Shown in pieces: positions 51,361 to 62,760 of a stretch of 64,000 bases of DNA (within the stretch, counting starts at the first letter, position 1; each line of letters opens with the position of its first letter). This DNA comes from Dryococelus australis. Its lineage: Eukaryota > Arthropoda > Insecta > Phasmatodea > Phasmatidae. Location of the stretch: contig CM057002.1 of the NCBI GenBank assembly GCA_029891345.1, forward strand, positions 60,626,777-60,690,776. Reading direction: 5' to 3'. The position numbers and the translations under genes were made by a program. The notes under the pieces were generated by a model. That model was not told the origin of the DNA. It saw only the letters and a program-made list of their open reading frames with translations, and searched no databases.

Positions 51361-54300
51361 ACCCATCGCAGTGTCTCCCGCCATATTCAAAAGAGTGGTT
51401 TCGCAATACTACAAAGTAAACAATGACGGCTCCAACACGCGCGACACTGTGATGCATTACTGTAATGAATCCCTGCACGAGGAAAGCCCACCATCTATGA
51501 GTGAACGCGTGAACTACGACGTATCTAATCGGTACCAAATCCCGCGTGAACTGCTGTTTTCAAGGCTTGCGGTGTAAGAGATCTTACAGCTTGTGTTGCT
51601 TCTACACGCATCCTACAATTTTCAACGTCATGTACACAAATGTATATGACACTTTTCAGTTTTCCATTTGCAATTGCAAATTTATTAGTATTCGTCTATT
51701 GAAGTTCGTCATATCGAAGGTTATGTAAATAGTAAACTAAAACATTTCGAAATTTCGAGTAATGGCAATCTAAAATCCAACCTTACACAATATCTTAATA
51801 TTATCCTGATTTCAAAATATTTAACGGTTTTCACAGTGTCTCTTGAGTCCAGAACGTCGATTTCGCAGGAGCAGCCACATGTCCCGCGCCCTCTTAAGGG
51901 CGTCTCCTGATCAGAGTTTTCGAGCGCGTTTGAGGCACGGAAGCGCGGAGTCGATAAGTGCTAAACTGACATGCGCGCCTTGTGCCCAGTCACACCTACG
52001 CACAAGGCGCTGAACTGGCGCAGTGTGTGTCTGTCCTCGTGCATGTACCAGTGATACTTTAAGCGGTGACCCTATTATTTTATTGGTGGAAAGTATGCTG
52101 CAAGAGAGAGTGCAGGTCCCCGTAATAGTTTCGCATGTTTCCGACAAGTATATCATGAGATACAGCTGTGTGAAAGGGGCTCGGAAATAGCATTTAAAAT
52201 ATGCATTATGTATTATTGAGAATATTATACGTACCTCGTCTGAAATTAGTTTTTCTTTTCGTACATTGGTCTAATGGGAACACGTTTAGTGGTTCCGTAG
52301 ATAAAGGCGGATTCTGAACACACCGCAATGCAGTTCAAGTTCAGTTCTATATAGACTGTTCACAGTTGGTTGAGCAACTTCTGATATCAAGTTTTGAAAA
52401 ATGTGCCTACCCCTACCCGCGCTACATGAGGCCGAATTGTTCCGTGAGTATTGCAAAATATTAAATTTTTCACGTGCGTTATTTTGTGGAAAGACCGACA
52501 AAGCAGGGTCATGATGCATAATCGATGCTTCTCATGAATACTCAGTATACCAAATTTTGTTGACTTTTGTGGAATTGTATAGTAGATATAACACATACTA
52601 ATCTTAGTTATGTATATTAAAATCGTCAATGAAAAGGCCTGCGGCACCTAAAACATGCTACTACTTGCGTGTCAAATACTGTGAGAATCTGTTGATTGGC
52701 CCTCAAGATATGGCATAGAACCACCTTTTTTTTATGTGAACATTAAAAAAATGGAGGACAAAAAGCCTTAACATAGTTTCGTAGATATAGAACACTAAGC
52801 TAAAGTGTTTTTATATCCACAATTCGGGAAATAAGTGTCCGGCACACGGAAAATGTATAAAATAATTTGGCCTACCACAGTATAACTTCTTCGCCAAATT
52901 TGGTGAGAATCTATTGATTTTCCCCCAACATAAGACAAAAAAAACTTTATTTCTTCATATGGGGTCTATATATTGCCAGCAACTGAAATATAAATGTTAT
53001 TCAACTCATTACACTGTGTTTTGTGTCAAAATATTTTTGCTGGCTTGTTTCAAAATTAGTTATGTTGTATAAGATGATATGTTACCTTTTAAAATACTGA
53101 AATAGTTCAAATCATTCCACAAGCAACAAATACGGAACTTGTTTTTGTACACAAAATAAACTAATCAAAATCAGTGTAATTATGATAAGAATTATTACAA
53201 TAGAAGCGAGGATATAATAATACCGTTCAATGTTTCTTGATGACAGTATCCTTTAGAACTGCTTATTGCTGCAAACTGCACAATAGTTTTGGTCTCTTAA
53301 TAACCTACATGATATGGTAGGTAGATTAAAATATGCCTGACGATGAACAGAATTTGTTTATTGTGGGTGGTAGTGGGTAGTGGTAGAATGTACACACCCA
53401 CATGCACCACTGAAAATAATATTTTGTATTTGTTTGTTTACTGAAAAGGAAATATAGCAAACACAAACAAATATATGTAATGCTGTGAGGAAGATTTCCC
53501 AGTGAAAGAAAATACTGTATTTTCCTATTAAAACAAACAACACAGGTTGGTTGACTGAGCTGCAAGTCAGTTTAAAATTAAAATATTTGTTTAGTTGTAT
53601 CACTGGAGGGGAGTATGTGCTTTGCTTTATTGTGACTCTCTTGTGTGGAGAATATGTGTACAATAGATAGGTTCATCTGTTTTAACTCGTACAATGGTAC
53701 TGCAGTTACCTGGCATCTGCCACTGTCACACAACTGCATTCCTGTTGCACCAGTGTATCTCTGACAACAACTGCTGTCAGTCCTTGGAGGAAACTGACCA
53801 ATGATTTGCACCTTATTGTCACAATTACCCTTCCTCCAGACAACTTACTGTATGTACCCTCTTTCTTTTATTTAAAAAAAAATAGCACAATAAACATTTG
53901 TTACTCTTGGGTTATGTATAAGAAAATGCACTGCATGAATAAAAGATAGTTATAATTGTCATTCACTGTTTAATAAAAAAAAGTTTTGACTCAAAATAAA
54001 AAAAAATCACTCAAATTTGCACAAATAGAATAAACTGCACCTCCTGAATCTTGCGAAGTGGATTTAGAGAGTTTGTATCACTGAGTATTAAATTTAAAAT
54101 AAGTCTTACTGGACTCTTCAGTTGTAAGAATAAATTAGCCCAATAGATTTCCTGACAACTATGTATAAAAATTAATTGACATTTCTGTTGAGCGCCTAGT
54201 TCTTGGAGAGCTTAATGTACATGAGACTCTTTATCCCAGAGGACACTGCTGGGCTTCCTCATTTTGACAGACAAACTTGTGTACTAATTGTTAAGCAAAA

Positions 54301-56458
54301 GTTAAAGAAAAAAAAAAAAGCCATATCCAGTCTTTATAATGTTCCAAATACAAATAAAAATACTTTTGTCTCACGCTTAAAGTTTTGTCAAACACACTAT
54401 TCAGAAGAAGAAATTAATTTAGATCACACAGTATGTATGATGTCTAGGCTTACCAGACCTAGATGGCTGCTGTATACTATAATACATGGACATAGTAGGC
54501 TTACACCTGAAACTCTCCAATATCAGAAAAATCGTTTAACATTCGGACTTCTTCTTGCTTGCCCCTAGCCAATAATGCAGTGCCAAACATATTTGTCTAC
54601 ATAGTCGCACTTTATTAACTTTCCAGGCACATAAATCCATTGCAATTTCAGAGAGCCCATCAGTTAGGTGTTACTATTGCAAAGCCTAGTCCAAGAATAA
54701 TGTTGCCTGTAAAAACCAACGTCCTCCTAAATCAATACTCCTGTATCCAATCACAGACCATTTTCATTCAGAAATGGGCTGTGATAGTGGGAGCATGGCA
54801 ACAACAAGAGATATCAAAAACAGCTGGCCAGACCAGAGTCACAAGGAGATAAAAAAAAAAAAAAACACCCTATCTCCTTGGCGCCGGCCTACACTACAGT
54901 AGCACTTTCTAGCCACTCAAAACACAATAAAACTGAACAAACACGATACAAGATCATTTTAAGTACTAATCACAACATTTATAGAAATAACAAGAATACT
55001 CAGAATATTAACTTCATCAAATAAACACTTATTAATTTTACAGCGACTTTGCAAGTTCCAGTAACTTGAAATCATCCATACATTCAAAATAAACAGGAAT
55101 AATAAAATACACATAAACGAATATCAGTTTCCCTCCAAATCACATTATTCACAAACATTGAAATAAAAAACATAAAAAAAAAAAGGTTAGAACACTTCGG
55201 TACGTCGAAAACATAAACAAACTTATCTCGGCCTAAAAAATAACGTGAAAAATGACTGCGAACATAAATAAACATGTTAAAACACACATATACAGAAACA
55301 TAAATAAACACTTTATTATGACTCGTTAAAACATGTAGACACTTTTAGGGAAAAGAAAAAATGTACATAAACAATTACTGTTAGTGAGGTACAAGTGTGA
55401 CTCAGTACATATGCCCTCTCCTTGACATGTACTACTGAGTACTTACCAAATTGTACATAATGTCAATATCTCCTGAAACAAAACATGTGTGGCATACAAT
55501 AAAAACTATATTCAGATATCTGTACAACAAGTTACATATGTCACTTTTCACTTCAACAGAGAAAACAATATCAGTACCCTTCCGTAAATAAAACATCACA
55601 TCATAACACTTCATCATGGGAACAATATCAGTACCCTTTTTTAGATAAAACATATTACCATAGCACTTCATGAAGACAGAGAAGAAAAAAAAGTTTTATT
55701 TGCACTATGTACAACATGGCCTCATTTGATGCTGTGCGCTACCAATCACCTTGCGATGCTCTAGCGCCAATCAGTGCGCTAGGTTCATTGTGCAAACCAG
55801 ACTGAGTTTACAGACGTGTTGCAGTGAAATCACGCCACGCTACTTAGCATCGTGCCACCATGGTGTTGAAGTATGTTGCGACTCTTGGCTGCTCTTTACT
55901 GAGTTTGGAGACGTAAAACCTCCTCAAACGTGCGACCTTTTTCACGTTAATGTTGCTGTAGACTGAAGAGTGTCACACACAGGATATCAGCTGGGGTTAA
56001 CAGCCGCCCAGTGCTGGAATATCCTCCATCAATTCGTCTGTACAGCATCGTTGAACGAAGCACTCGTTTTTTGTCACCAGCACTTCAATCATCACTACGG
56101 GTAATCTCTTTCAACATAAGTTCTCTTCAAAAATCTAATTAGGTTAACTTCCATTTTTTCCCCCCTCTTTCATTGCTCAGTATTATAAAAGTGGTACCAA
56201 TAAATACTTGTTTACTTTAAATTTGTAGCCACTATCTCTCAAGTTTACTAGTTTTCTTGTGAAGAGAAAAAAAAAAAAAACTTTGTAACTGAACACCTAA
56301 TTATTAAGTTCAATAACTCGTGTGCAAAGTTAAAGTCATTATTCTTCCTACCGACGTATCTCTTCGTTCTTCGCTTTTCCCTAATTTTAGGTTGGACAGG
56401 CAGCCCTTAAAATGTTAAAATTAAAAGGGTTCTCTGTGCATAAATGCAAACATGTTAA

Positions 56459-56496
<38 letters not shown>

Positions 56497-56580
56497 AAGA
56501 GTTTAAAATAAAATATCGTAGCAAGAAAAATATCAGATAACCCTATAACAAAGCCTATTAAAGTTTCAGTCAACATTTCT
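51361..56580. other. Long AT-rich interval without supported genes
   Basis: Several short frames (for example 54,203-54,568 plus, 121 codons with a poly-Lys run over an A run at 54,309) are unrecognised. 51,975-52,010 holds an 11-bp hairpin (GCGCCTTGTGC/GCACAAGGCGC). 52,660-52,990 resembles the degenerate repeat at 24 kb. A (GT)n tract lies at 56,463-56,493. Confidence 0.35.
56463..56493. repeat. (GT)n microsatellite
   Basis: About 15 GT units. Confidence 0.9.
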
Positions 56581-56585
56581 TGGAA

Positions 56586-56603
56586 GGGGGGGGGGGGGGG
56601 GGG
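56586..56603. repeat. Poly-G run
   Basis: About 18 consecutive G. Confidence 0.9.
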
Positions 56604-56642
56604 GAAGAAAAATCCTTATAGGTTTCCAAAGAAAATACATAA

Positions 56643-57032
56643 GTGTGGTTAAAATACATGTGTTTCCATTGCGTTTGAAAAATGTGTGCAGGTGCAGTGT
56701 GGTTAAAATACACGTGTTTCCATTGCATTTGAAAAATGTGTGCAGGTGCAGTGTGGTTAAAATACATGTTTCTACTGCGTTTGAAAAATGTGTGCAGGTG
56801 CAGTGTGATTAAAATACATGTTTCCATTGCGTTTGAAAAATGTGTGCAGGTGCAGTGTGGTTAAAATACACGTGTTTCCATTGTAATTGAATAATTTGTG
56901 CAGGTGCAGTGTGGTTAAAATACATGTGTTTTCACTGCATTTGAAAAATGTGTGCAGGTGCAGTATGGTTAAAATACACGTGTTTCCATTGCATTTGAAA
57001 AATGTGTGTGGGTGCAGTGTGGTGCAGTAATG
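56643..57032. repeat. 54-bp minisatellite, about 7 units
   Basis: The unit with TGGTTAAAATACATGTGTTT, ccattgcgtt and TGAAAAATGTGTGCAGGTGC recurs about every 54 bases, with small length changes (one spacing of 52). Being near a multiple of three, it leaves minus-strand frames of 85-115 codons built from an 18-residue repeat (LHTFFKCNGNTCILT). These are not genes. Confidence 0.9.
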
Positions 57033-57689
57033 TAATGTAAACAAGAAGTTTCGCCAACTTGAGTGCATCTTTCTCCCCATCGTCACCAACAGAGAATTTA
57101 CCTCATCAGCTGTCTGCACATCTTCATTACTTGGAAATATATCTCTTTTAATTACAATATTTGGAGAAATAAATTTTTCATTATTGATTGATTACTAACA
57201 AGCGGCATAAAGTATGACTCATCATCCAGTGTCTACATTAATTTCAGTTTTACTAGCTTGGTGCGGACAGCTAGTGTTTTGTTCGATATTTTTATCCCAA
57301 CTTGTTATAAACGCATGAATAGCTTTATTCGTTAGTGGCTCAATGGAAATTATATAGCAGCTTAACTGCATAGATCCTGTCACGACTCAATCATAGGCAA
57401 TAACTAGACATACTAGCCTACAAATTACTACTGTCGGAGCATTACTTTCACCTTTGTACAAATATATTGCAAAAGTCTGGGAGCTCATCTGCTATACTCT
57501 TTAGCATGCGGTAGTAGACTGATTGTACCGAACGTGCACTGTGTAAACATTGCAGGTATACTACTTCTGCTGCGGCCATTTGGCTATGCTAATACTAGTA
57601 CACTCTCAGCTGTACTTCTCATAACATTATCAGTCAGCACTCTTATAACTAACTATATCTAGGGTCTTAACTATACACATTCGGTAGTC
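57033..57689. other. No gene seen
   Basis: AT-rich interval before the gypsy remnant. Confidence 0.35.
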
Positions 57690-58217
57690 TCAAAACGTCA
57701 ATTGCCCCTGCTTTTCAACTCCAAGGACGTCCAAACTTTTGCTCGCCCTAATGTACTCAGTGCGTCCTTCACACTTATATACGGTGGAGGTGATCTGCAT
57801 GCTACTTGATTCAGCGGTCAAAAGTCGACACAAAATCGCCATGTTCCGTTCTTCTTTGGAGCTAACATAATAGCGGAATTGAATGGACTGTCCATCGGCT
57901 CTATCACGCCGTCATCAAACATCTCCTGGATTTGTTTTTTGATTATCCATGTTAGGTGCGGTAAGTAACCTTGCAGAGTGTGGATTTGTTTCTTCGTCTA
58001 CAAGTGGTATCGCTTGTTCAGCGATGGTTGTGCGTTTCAACACATCATTTTCGCCGAATATGTCACTGCATTCGTCAAGGACATGCTGAAATGCAGCTTG
58101 GTACTCGCACGGGACCTGGTTGTCGAAATCCCCTAACTTTACCTCAGGTAAGCTACCCGTCGGACAGTGGTCCAGATTATACACCCTGCGTCTTTCTTTC
58201 GTGCCAAAATGTATCAT
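57690..58217 (-). pseudogene. Ty3/gypsy-type reverse transcriptase, N-terminal fragment
   Basis: The minus strand shows a spacer with HVLDECSDIFGENDVLK and IPLVDEETNPHSARLL. After a frame change come the first RT segments: IQEMFDDGVIEPMDSPFNS, then MLAPKKNGTWRFCVDF. A stop follows immediately, then PLNQ, and YISVKDALSTLG. The catalytic YxDD region is absent: the sequence stops making sense near 57,700. Stops and a frameshift make it non-functional. It continues directly from the protease at 58,487-58,230. Confidence 0.7.
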
Positions 58218-58229
58218 TATTGCGGCCGA

Positions 58230-58487
58230 TTACACTATTGTGTGCTGTTCGGTTAACCATGGTATCCCCAAAATAGCTTCCTCGTGTATTTCTGGCATAA
58301 CAATGACAGACGTTGTCTCAATGTCACAGATTTGAACTTTTACTACTGCCTGTCCTACCGCCCTACTACAATGCTCGTTAGTGGCCAACAGAAATGCATG
58401 GTCTGTAGGTATCACATCCTGCTTGTGTACAAAGTGCGGTCGTATGAAGTTGTGTGAGGCTGCAGTGTCAAACAAAGCATTACACAA
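58230..58487 (-). pseudogene. Retroelement aspartic protease fragment
   Basis: An 85-residue minus-strand frame with the active-site motif ALFDTAASHNFI near its start and the flap/hydrophobic C-terminal motif AILGIPWLTEQ at its end, the layout of a retropepsin-like monomer. It is encoded between the gag-like zinc knuckle (58,950-58,633) and the RT fragment (58,217) in the usual gypsy order. The frame is open but isolated from its neighbours by stops. Confidence 0.7.
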
Positions 58488-58632
58488 CTGGCAATTTACG
58501 GAAACTACGGTGCGGATAAATGGTGTGTGTGGCTGCTGTCAATTTGTTGTACTAATGTCTGTTGTGGAGTTAATTTCGTACTTGGTATTGTCCGAATCTT
58601 AGTGGGCGGGGTGTCGGAAGTGTCTGGCCCCT

Positions 58633-59220
58633 TCAACCATGTAACCAGTTTCCCTGTTGTTTACGTCCTGCCGCTTCCCTGATTTGTCTCATGTGCGGGT
58701 TATTCGGGCATTTATTATGCCAGTGATACTGTGGAGTTATACAGTACCTGCATTGGTGTCTGGGTGGATAATCCGGATTCCATTCTTGCTGTTTTTGGTT
58801 ACCATTACCTGTTCCACTTCGATATTGTGGCTCCTGACAACTTGTTCCCATGGTTCCGCTCCTCTTCTGTTCCTGTTTATACATGCTGCCATGCGTTCGT
58901 TCATTATACAATTTCCCATGCTGGTGCCCATTATACTGTTTCCCATGCATTGGTGCACTATTACTACTAAACGATTATTGAAAATTTCGTCACATGCCGG
59001 AACAATGTTTGTTTACATTTTCCTCTATTGGCTTGTGTCGCCATTTTACTCTGCTTACATTATGGTGGGATGATTCATGTGTTCTCTCTAAAATTATTGT
59101 GGCATGCATTAGGTCTTCTAGTGTTCCATTTAACAAAGGAATCAAAGCTGCTTTAAACTCAGGTCGAGCTGTTTCTGGAATTACTTCAAGTACTAGCCGA
59201 TAATGGGGAAAGAAACGCAA
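58633..59220 (-). pseudogene. Gypsy gag-like fragment with CCHC zinc knuckle
   Basis: First frame (59,220-58,990): MRFFPHYRLVLEVIPETARP, then ALIPLLNGTLEDLMHATIIL, the end of a capsid-like domain. Second frame (58,950-58,633): Asn/Gln/Gly-rich and basic with one CCHC-type knuckle CRYCITPQYHWHNKC, which binds RNA in such proteins. A frame break lies between them. The N-terminal capsid region is absent because the sequence switches abruptly at about 59,215-59,222 to a different, oppositely oriented gypsy fragment. Confidence 0.65.
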
Positions 59221-59221
59221 T

Positions 59222-59590
59222 TAACTTCGCTAGTGCCAAGCTAGGCCCTGCCGAGCGCCGCTACGATGTCAATGAACGTGAATGTCTCGCTGTAAACTGG
59301 CCAAAAAAAATACTGGGCACACTTAGAGTACCAGCGCTTTTTGTTAGGCACCAACAACAGGCACCTGCTCTGGCTTCATAACGTGCACGAGGCCCATAGT
59401 AAGTTAACCAGATGGGCACTGCACCTGCAGTTATTCGATTTCTCTGTGGCATAGTAGTAGGAAAAGAAAACCAGTTAGCAGACATTATCATGTGCACCGA
59501 ACCTACAAGTAATTTTACAAGAAGAAACGGAATAGGAAGAGATCCTTCCACCAGGTGACGGGACTATTTCCGAACTCGGTATCCAGCAAG
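59222..59590 (+). pseudogene. Gypsy RNase H fragment
   Basis: Plus strand: NFASAKLGPAERRYDVNERE, then CLAVNWPKKILG. This is the middle of a retrotransposon RNase H with its conserved Glu. Frame changes follow, and LLWLHNVHEAHSKLTRWALH, LQLFDFSV mark the C-terminal part, with stops at 59,446-59,455. It is the 5' piece of the plus-strand unit that continues into the integrase. Confidence 0.65.
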
Positions 59591-59598
59591 TAAGTGCC

Positions 59599-60720
59599 GT
59601 GGAAAATAACATTCTAATTTCAGAATTGTTCGATCAAGTGAAACAAGCGCTGCAGGGTTGCCAATTTTTGCAAGGCAAGACATGGCTGTGCAAGCAGGAT
59701 ATAGTGGAGAACTGGCGAGTCGTGAATGGCAGGTTGGAAACTTGCTCGCTGGGTAACCTGGGGAAGTGGAGAGTTTACATCCCTACACGTGCGCGGGATC
59801 AGGTGTTCACCCATGCACACAGTGGCAGTGTAGCCGGACACCCCAGGGTATCCCAGACAGTTCGCAACTTAATGGAGCATTTCTTTTGTCCAGCACTCAC
59901 GAAACAATCGCCCACTGTTAAATGCAGAAATGTCACAGGTGCAATTTATTTAAAAGTCGCAGAAGAGATGGCCGGCAACAACAGCCCCACATGCCGCAAG
60001 AGCCTTTCGAGACAGTGTGCCTTGACTTAATGGGGTCAGTTAACGGGAATCGATCTCTAGTGCTCAGTGATGACTTTTTTCCACGTTGGGGTTTTCTTAA
60101 AAACCTATTAACTGATAACAAGATCCAGTTTACTGGAAGGCAGTGGCGCGAGTTATGCATGAAGTGGGGAGTGAGGCACACGGCAATGGCTGTTTACCAC
60201 CCCAGGGCCAACCCATCAGAAAGACAGCACTAGGAGCTAAAAGTTCAGCTTTGCATCCGTGTGAATGACCAGCACATAGGATGGCCAGAACATCTAGCAG
60301 CCGCATTGTATACACTCTGCCGACGAGTCAACGCTGTCAAAGGCAAAACACCTGTCGAAGTTTTGCTAGGAAGAAATCTCCATCTACCAGGCGAGGGAAA
60401 ATGCGGAAGACAGACAGCAGTGATGTGCCGAGCAGTGCTACCAACTGGAAAGTATGTAGAGAACGACAGGAGGTACGTGAACGCCACGTGCATTCCGTAG
60501 CAAGATGGGTGCCGATAACTACACGACCACCACCAGTGCCGCAAGCAGGGCAAGAAGAGTACATGAAGGTGCACCTGCAGTCAGTCGCATAGAGGGATTT
60601 TTGTGCAGGCTTCGCGGAAAAGTGGAGCGGGTGGCACCCAGTGTTGCAGCAGCTGGGACCCGCTACATACTTGGTGCGTAGTGGCAGGAGATGGCTGAGG
60701 GTGCATCGGGATGACGACCA
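59599..60720 (+). pseudogene. Gypsy integrase, decayed
   Basis: Plus strand: a linker, then the zinc-binding domain (AHSGSVAGHPRVSQTVRNL with the His pair, and MQKCHRCNLFKSRRR with the Cys pair after a frameshift at 59,920). First Asp in ETVCLDLMGS, second in LLTDNKIQFTGRQW, Glu in YHPRANPSERQH, followed at once by a TAG stop at 60,232. Then NDQHIGWPEHLAAALYT and GKTPVEVLLGRNLH, further stops, and a GPATYLVRSGRRWLRVHRDD module near 60,655-60,715 that matches a gypsy integrase tail. All three catalytic residues are still readable, but stops and frameshifts disable it. Confidence 0.75.
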
Positions 60721-62719
60721 GGACGTCACGATGGATTCGCCCGCTGCAGCAGTACCACTGGTGTGGATGCGCTTCGGCCACCTATGGCACAGTTCCCCGC
60801 AGACAAGTTGGAGCACAGGGAGGAGGTATGGTCCAGCAAGGAAAGGCCTAAAACCTGCACCCTCGGAGGAACACTGAGTACAACCCAAGTGCTGCAGGTA
60901 GCAGCGTCGGCCCAAAAGTGGCCTCAGGAAAGGGAGGAGGGCGTTTGTCATGCTGTATGCTCCCAAGTACAGCGCACATCCGCTCTGGACGACTGATCAC
61001 CGTCAAGCAGTGTAGTGTGGTGTGGTCTGGGTGCAGGAGTGGGCAAGAGCAGTGTAGTGCACAGAGTTAGCACCACGTGCGCCCACCAGCCCTGCAGAGT
61101 GGGCGGAAGAATACACAGCCATGTGTGTTACGTAAAAAGGGCCGTAGCATTTCTGCATACATTTCTGGTAACGTAATAGACACGTGACATGCAAATTAAT
61201 TAAATATATTTAAAAACAGCATGGGTATAAGGGGTGTGAAAAGTATTATTGTTTGTGTCACATGTTTATTTTTATCACCACCGATGTTACGTTCACGCCA
61301 TGTTATTTCAACCACAAGGTAAGCTGTAGAATAGTTATCGATTTGCTTTTTGTGCAATATTGCCACATGATAACATGTAACAGTATATGTGTGTACCCGT
61401 ATGTGCAAGTATTTCCCTCCGTGGCCTGCAGGCCCGCTACCGCCAGCCCTTGCACGACGGCAGGCAGTCCATCAGCAAGTCTCACCCATAGGTGGAGGCA
61501 CGTGTGAAACAGCGTTCACGCTTTTCCCGCCCGGATGACATCAACTTTTATCGATCATCTTTGTTAGCAATAGTTAATTATCAAGAACATTTTCCATTTT
61601 AGCAGTCCGGGACACAGCCCCTCGGCTCCCAAGGAATTGAATCGCCTGGGGAGTTTTTAACATAATCAGCACACATAACCTTTGTGTAAGCCTAGGGCTT
61701 CTTTTTGTACTGCATAGCCTTCGCTGCAGGTTCAAAGCGAGCAAGTGTATCAGCTATTCCCCTGGAGGGAATGTTCAAGTTTGTAATAAACCCCATGAAC
61801 TGATGACTATTTACTCGATTGCTGCTACGCGTTTTAGTGCATGGGCCCCTTACAACCCACAATTTCCTGACAAGTGTCTGTACTTTTAATGGTAAATATT
61901 GATTTACATGTGTGCTGCAACCAAAGTACCGCGAGTTTGCATTTACGGGCGTGTGGTTTGGTGCTGACAATCCAAGTGTAGAGAGTTCTGTTTTGATTAT
62001 GTCAACGTCATACTAATTTGCAATACCAAGCGGTGATTGGACTGCTCAAAGAGCCGCTCGTTTAGAAAACACGAGGCCTCCACAGCAGGTGAACTACTGC
62101 AAGATCTAAGCGGGAATGTGGTCCGGGTCATCGTCCTATTGCAGAATTGTTACAGCCTTCCACCTACACAGAACTTAAGATATGTTCACCATACATGCTC
62201 GGTGCACACCGCAGCAGGTAATATTACTATCCATATTCCCCCACAGACAGCTAGCCGACACGCAACATAGCGATCCTCTCAGTCGACTTCGAGCATCCCG
62301 ACTAGACCAGCTTCCTTATAGAGGAAGCCGCCGGCAGCAGCCCTCCATCTCTGCCTAAATTCACCCCCACTTAATACCGCACTACCTTCCAACGTGGGAG
62401 GAACTGCGACTCAGCCAGGCCAACCTCAATATCATATTTATCACACGAGGCCTATTGAATTGCTTATCCCAGAAAGAGATTCAGCCTCCTGACCTCGCAT
62501 AATTAATTACGTTTAATCGCCATGAGAGGGAGTTGAGTCAACCAGCACCCAACGTGGGGCGTAACTGCAAGTAGCTTTGCCTTGGCGGTTAGACTGAATC
62601 AGTCGGCTTCTATCGATCATGTTAGTTACCATTGGACTAGTTAATTAAATTTAACGCGAGACCTAAGCCTCATAACCAAGACTTGGGGACTTAGGTCAAG
62701 TCAGTCACTCCACCCCCCC

Positions 62720-62720
<1 letters not shown>
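60721..62720. other. No gene; possible LTR/leader sequence
   Basis: Sequence after the integrase could include its LTR, but no second copy exists in the window. At 62,390 and 62,552 there are CCAACGTGGGAGGAACTGC and CCCAACGTGGGGCGTAACTG, resembling each other and a retroelement primer-binding-site style sequence; this is speculative. Confidence 0.25.

Positions 62721-62758
<38 letters not shown>
62712..62758. repeat. (CT)n microsatellite
   Basis: C run followed by about 18 CT units. Confidence 0.95.

Positions 62759-62759
<1 letters not shown>

Positions 62760-62760
<1 letters not shown>

Noticed and set aside
52350..52400. Further family A MITE terminus (TAGACTGTTCACAGTTGGTT)
   Set aside because: Only the first 14 bases resemble the family end, and no inverted partner or family interior follows.
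54203..54568. 121-codon plus-strand frame
   Set aside because: Contains a poly-Lys run over an A homopolymer and no recognisable domain.
56570..57119. Minus-strand frames of 85 and 115 codons
   Set aside because: Produced by the 54-bp minisatellite.
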